DNA of 64,000 bases from Chryseobacterium daecheongense (GTDB lineage: Bacteria; Bacteroidota; Bacteroidia; Flavobacteriales; Weeksellaceae), in contig NZ_RJTX01000001.1 in NCBI RefSeq assembly GCF_003729955.1, forward strand, positions 558,001 through 622,000, given 5' to 3'. Of this stretch, positions 60,657-64,000 are shown piece by piece. The notes under the pieces were generated by a model, which saw only the letters and a list, made by a program, of their open reading frames with translations, was not told the origin of the DNA and ran no database searches. A program made the translations under genes and the position numbers. Position 1 is the first letter of the stretch. The number at the start of each line of letters is the position of its first letter.

Positions 60657-62852
60657 TTGAAAGATCTGCTTCTTATCACTCCGCCATTTACTCAGCTGAA
60701 TACCCCTTATCCCGCAACTGCTTATATTAAAGGTTTTCTGAAAACCAAAAATATATCCAGCTATCAGATGGATCTGGGAATTGAAGTGATCTTGAAACTA
60801 TTTTCAACAGAAGGACTTCAGAAGGTTTTTAATACAAAAATTGATCTGAAAACGGTTTCGGAAAATTCTCAAAGAATTTTTGCTTTAAGGGAAGAATATC
60901 TTAAAACCATTGATCAGGTTATTTTCTTTCTCCAGGGAAAAAATCCAACCCTGGCAAGACAGATTTGCAGCATGAATTTTCTTCCGGAAGCTTCCCGCTT
61001 CAACCAACTGGATGATATGGAGTTTGCCTTCGGAAACATGGGGTTACAGGATAAAGCGAAACATCTGGCGACCTTATATTTAGAAGATTTATCTGATTAT
61101 ATTGTTGAACATATCGATCCTGATTTCGGATTCAGCCGATATGCGGAACGTTTAGGAAAAAGTGCCAATTCTTTTGATGAATTGTATTCAAAGCTTTCGG
61201 GCGAACCAACATTTATTGATCAGATCACTTTAAAAATTCTTCAGGAAAAACTGGATGTTATTCAACCTAAGCTGGTTTGTTTTTCCGTTCCTTTTCCCGG
61301 GAATTTATATTCCGGTTTTCGATGTGCACAATTGATTAAAGGACATTATCCTCATATTAAAACCGTTATGGGAGGAGGTTTCCCAAATACCGAACTCAGA
61401 GAAGTCAAAGATCCTAGAGTTTTTGAATTCTTTGATTTCATTACATTGGATGACGGAGAATTACCTATTGAACTACTTCATCAACATATCTGTCATTCCG
61501 AGCAAAAAGAAGAATCTCAATTCAAAAGAACTTTTTTAATTGAAGATCAAAAGGTTAGCTATAAAAATAATTCAAAAAAACACGATTATAAGCAGGCAGA
61601 AATCGGTACTCCCGATTATTCCGATCTGTTGTTAAACCAATACATTTCCGTTATTGAAATTGCCAATCCTATGCACAGTTTATGGAGTGACGGAAGATGG
61701 AATAAGCTTACCATGGCTCACGGATGTTATTGGGGAAAATGTACTTTTTGCGATATTTCTTTAGATTACATTAAAATCTACGAGCCGATTTCCGCTAAAA
61801 TTCTGGTGGACAGGATGGAAGAACTCATTAAGACTACTGGAGAAACAGGCTTTCATTTTGTGGATGAAGCTGCTCCACCAGCCTTAATGAGAGAGGTTGC
61901 CCTGGAAATTCTGCGAAGAAAACTCGTCGTAACATGGTGGACGAATATCCGCTTTGAAAAAAGCTTTACGAGAGATCTGTGTTTCTTGCTAAAACTTTCA
62001 GGTTGTGTCGCCGTTTCGGGAGGTTTGGAAGTAGCAAGTGACCGATTATTAAAGCTAATTGATAAAGGTGTTTCCGTAGAACAGGTTGCCCAGGTAACAA
62101 GAAATTTTACAGAAGCAGGAATTATGGTGCATGCCTACCTGATGTATGGCTACCCTACCCAAACGGTTCAGGAAACGGTAGATTCTCTGGAAATGGTAAG
62201 GCAGATGTTTGAAATGGGAATTATGCAAAGTGCCTTTTGGCATCAGTTCGCCATGACGGCTCATTCGCCGGTAGGTTTGAATCCCGAAGAGTTTGGAGTT
62301 ATTCCGGTGAAGCAGGAAATTCTGTTTGCCAACAATGACGTAGACTTTAAAGATAAAACAGGAATTGATCATAATAAGTTTAGTTTCGGATTAAGAAAAT
62401 CTCTCTTCAATTATATGCACGGAATTAATTTTGAAATTCCTTTGCAGGATTGGTTTGATTTTAAAATTCCCCAAACGTCCATTCATCCGGATTACATTCA
62501 TGATTGCCTTTTGGAAGAAGACCAGTTTAGCTTTAAGGGAAATTCAAAAATTATTTTCCCGGATAAAAACGTAATCGCTGAGAATTTCATAAAAACAAAA
62601 AAGAAAAACTCCTGGCCATATACGCGACTTACGTTCCATTTAAAAACAAACATCATAAATGTAGATCTGGAGCAGGAAAAAGCAGAATGGCTGATGAAAG
62701 TGCTTGCTGAACATTCTATAGAAAGCGAAAGAAAGATTACACTTCAGCAGCTTAAAGTTCAATTTGAAGAAAACCTTGAAGACTTTGAATTATTCTGGTT
62801 CTCAAAACCCATGCAACAACTGAAAGATAATGGAGTTATTCTTAGTCTATAA
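60657..62852 (+). CDS. B12-binding radical SAM protein
   Basis: A 731-residue protein from TTG 60657. It has a B12-binding-like Rossmann domain (to ~275: PKLVCFSVPFPGNLYSGFRCAQLIK, MGGGFPNTELREV) without a DxHxxG motif, then a radical SAM barrel with cysteines 357, 362 and 365 in GCYWGKCTFCD, spacing CX4CX2C, not the usual CX3CX2C. A C-terminal helical domain (~560-731) follows. It would use a 4Fe-4S cluster and S-adenosylmethionine, possibly with cobalamin, on an unknown substrate. Residues ~279-288 (CHSEQKEESQ) derive from an inserted repeat. It overlaps nothing and follows the EamA gene by 40 bases. Confidence 0.82.
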   Translation: MKDLLLITPPFTQLNTPYPATAYIKGFLKTKNISSYQMDLGIEVILKLFSTEGLQKVFNTKIDLKTVSENSQRIFALREEYLKTIDQVIFFLQGKNPTLARQICSMNFLPEASRFNQLDDMEFAFGNMGLQDKAKHLATLYLEDLSDYIVEHIDPDFGFSRYAERLGKSANSFDELYSKLSGEPTFIDQITLKILQEKLDVIQPKLVCFSVPFPGNLYSGFRCAQLIKGHYPHIKTVMGGGFPNTELREVKDPRVFEFFDFITLDDGELPIELLHQHICHSEQKEESQFKRTFLIEDQKVSYKNNSKKHDYKQAEIGTPDYSDLLLNQYISVIEIANPMHSLWSDGRWNKLTMAHGCYWGKCTFCDISLDYIKIYEPISAKILVDRMEELIKTTGETGFHFVDEAAPPALMREVALEILRRKLVVTWWTNIRFEKSFTRDLCFLLKLSGCVAVSGGLEVASDRLLKLIDKGVSVEQVAQVTRNFTEAGIMVHAYLMYGYPTQTVQETVDSLEMVRQMFEMGIMQSAFWHQFAMTAHSPVGLNPEEFGVIPVKQEILFANNDVDFKDKTGIDHNKFSFGLRKSLFNYMHGINFEIPLQDWFDFKIPQTSIHPDYIHDCLLEEDQFSFKGNSKIIFPDKNVIAENFIKTKKKNSWPYTRLTFHLKTNIINVDLEQEKAEWLMKVLAEHSIESERKITLQQLKVQFEENLEDFELFWFSKPMQQLKDNGVILSL
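61491..61520. repeat. Short dispersed repeat inside the radical SAM gene
   Basis: TGTCATTCCGAGC, a few bases, then GAATCTC at 61491-61518, like the dispersed repeat often read as CHSERSEES in flavobacterial and other genomes. In frame with the gene. Confidence 0.5.
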
Positions 62853-62956
62853 GTTATACTGGTTGAAAAGATTACTGATATAATTTTAATATTTTTTTAA
62901 TTAAAATACAGATGATATGGAAATAGAATTGTATTCCTACTGTATATTAAAAAATC

Positions 62957-63706
62957 ATGAACCAATTAGAAAAGCCCATTAATAAAGTTGCTGAAATTAC
63001 CGGTTTATTTTGGGTAATGAAAATTATAGCAACGACTTTAGGTGAAACTTTGGGTGATTTTCTTTCAATGACACTTAATCTGGGATATGCAAAAGGGATT
63101 ATTATTACTTTTCTTTTTTTCCTTTTGGTCTTATCGCTTCAATTAATCTCCAAGAAGTATGTTCCTGTTTTATATTGGTTGGTTATCATAGGAACAACCA
63201 CCTTAGGAACAGAAATTTCGGATTTTATTGATAGAAGCCTACACTTGGGATATGCTGCAGGAAGTATTTTACTGATTCTTTGCTTATTGACCACCCTGTA
63301 CGTATGGTTTAATAAATTTAAAAATCTTGAATATTATCCCATCTCTGAAAGAATTAAAGAATTTTATTTCTGGACTGCAGTTTTATTCTCCAACAGTTTG
63401 GGAACTGCTTTTGGAGATTTTTTAAATGACAATTTAGGATTGAGTTATCTGCAAGGTGCTTTGATCTGTGGCTGCATTATTATAGCAGTGATACTACTTC
63501 ACTATTATACGAAGATTAATCACGTGCTTTTATTTTGGATCGCTTTTATTTTTACAAGACCTTTTGGTGCAACTTTTGGGGATTTCCTTACCAAACCTTT
63601 AGCGAAGGGAGGATTAGATCTCGGAACTCTCAATGCCTCCCTTATTTCTATTCTGATTATGATCATACTGATCTCGATTTCTCACAAAAAACTGAAACCA
63701 GCCTAA
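62957..63706 (+). CDS. COG4705-type membrane protein with fourfold repeats
   Basis: A 249-residue protein with eight predicted helices in four similar pairs. Each pair begins with a conserved unit: TTLGETLGDFLSMTLNLGYAKG, TTLGTEISDFIDRSLHLGYAAG, NSLGTAFGDFLNDNLGLSYLQG and RPFGATFGDFLTKPLAKGG (in parts). The repeated LG-x-x-x-x-DF acidic motif in membrane helices suggests cation or metal handling (inference). COG4705 is known as an uncharacterised membrane-anchored family. No neighbour gives a clue. Confidence 0.75.
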   Translation: MNQLEKPINKVAEITGLFWVMKIIATTLGETLGDFLSMTLNLGYAKGIIITFLFFLLVLSLQLISKKYVPVLYWLVIIGTTTLGTEISDFIDRSLHLGYAAGSILLILCLLTTLYVWFNKFKNLEYYPISERIKEFYFWTAVLFSNSLGTAFGDFLNDNLGLSYLQGALICGCIIIAVILLHYYTKINHVLLFWIAFIFTRPFGATFGDFLTKPLAKGGLDLGTLNASLISILIMIILISISHKKLKPA

Positions 63707-63732
63707 AGCTAATCAAAGATCCATGAAATTCT

Positions 63733-64000
63733 TTACTTATCAGTACCTTCTTTTGTAACAGGGCCAGTTGTTAATTTACCCTGAAGTTTAATAAAATTCG
63801 GGTCCATGATCGCCATTCTTTCTGCAATAGCCTTGTATGTTGGAAATTTCAAGAGTGAAGCTCTTCCGGACATTTCCCTGTAAATGGTAAAAACTTTTCC
63901 GCCTGCTGTTTTTAATTGTTTCGTAGTGGTGATGTATCTGCCAATATATTTGCTGTTGGCATCATAGATTTCAATATCCACAAAAGTCTTGTCGGTGATG
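63733..64000 (-). CDS. C-terminal part of an unknown protein, cut by the window
   Basis: On the minus strand the frame is open from the window edge to TAA at 63735-63733. A GTG at 63981 could be a start, but the residues before it (ITDKTF then VDIEIYD) continue without break, so the gene most likely begins beyond 64000. Visible are 89 residues: a beta-hairpin-like start and a small helical tail ending KEGTDK. No family recognised. It converges with the COG4705 gene with 26 bases between and no terminator seen. Confidence 0.5.
   Translation of the reverse strand, partial: ITDKTFVDIEIYDANSKYIGRYITTTKQLKTAGGKVFTIYREMSGRASLLKFPTYKAIAERMAIMDPNFIKLQGKLTTGPVTKEGTDK

Noticed and set aside
1..64000. 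tRNA, rRNA, tmRNA or CRISPR in the window
   Set aside because: No cloverleaf-like conserved TTCGAATC/GGTTCGA blocks, rRNA segments or repeat-spacer arrays were noticed by eye; a tRNAscan or Infernal run would be decisive.

Overview
The window looks like chromosome of a Chryseobacterium-type flavobacterium (Bacteroidota, Weeksellaceae). The support is an AT-rich sequence with little Shine-Dalgarno signal, many promoters with the Bacteroidota -7 box TAnnTTTG, a 288-residue primary sigma factor without region 1.1, a bacteriocin-like precursor with the Chryseobacterium-type leader, genes of the Bacteroidota-only type VI secretion subtype (TssN), and an enzyme pair expected for sulfonolipid (capnine/sulfobacin) synthesis. 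I saw no rRNA, tRNA, CRISPR array, transposase or phage gene. Both ends of the window cut through genes.

Layout. 1-3.4 kb: end of a transglutaminase-like/TPR protein, a pyruvoyl-dependent decarboxylase of the phosphatidylserine decarboxylase family, a four-helix-bundle DUF2383 protein and an orphan glycine-rich bacteriocin-like peptide. 3.6-23.1 kb: a dense run of stress and envelope genes. It holds a P-type cation ATPase, an SLC13 carboxylate transporter with an Mla-type lipid transport operon, two triple-BON proteins, an operon of lipoprotein, GH130 enzyme and GT4 glycosyltransferase, an L,D-transpeptidase, a double Usp protein, a PAS histidine kinase with a response regulator that is a REC-CRP fusion, an orphan D-lactate-dehydrogenase-like domain, Hsp20 and a beta-CASP metallo-beta-lactamase RNase. 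The set resembles dormancy/low-energy survival islands of other bacteria, and the kinase and REC-CRP pair is its likely controller (inference).

23.1-24.4 kb: an AT-rich lipoprotein gene flanked by sequences that look like integron attC half sites. 24.5-29.4 kb: a secreted GH85 endoglycosidase, an ArsR-controlled small operon (ArsR, AHSA1, YdeI-like, DoxX, DUF4256) with twin operators on its promoter, and a lipoprotein. 29.4-36 kb: ltaE/chrA, a DtxR regulator, and a LytS/LytTR two-component operon with a Spy-like protein and a lipoprotein hydrolase. 36-40.3 kb: a class V aminotransferase and three type VI secretion (subtype iii) genes, tssK, tssN and tssG, without the rest of the machine. 40.5-44.1 kb: S1/P1 nuclease, primary sigma factor and three orphan genes.

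44.1-48 kb: copper operon (HYC_CC_PP protein, DUF3347 protein, multicopper oxidase fused to a CopB-like barrel). 48-57 kb: TonB receptor, KdsA, DUF1697, a GT-C type membrane glycosyltransferase and a DUF2723/TMEM260-type O-mannosyltransferase-like protein. 57.2-64 kb: the cysteate synthase-like and acyltransferase genes for sulfonolipid synthesis, an EamA exporter, a B12-binding radical SAM protein with an unusual cysteine motif, a COG4705 membrane protein with fourfold repeats, and a gene cut by the right edge.

Coordinates of short motifs were counted by hand. Family assignments come from reading the translations, without any database search.
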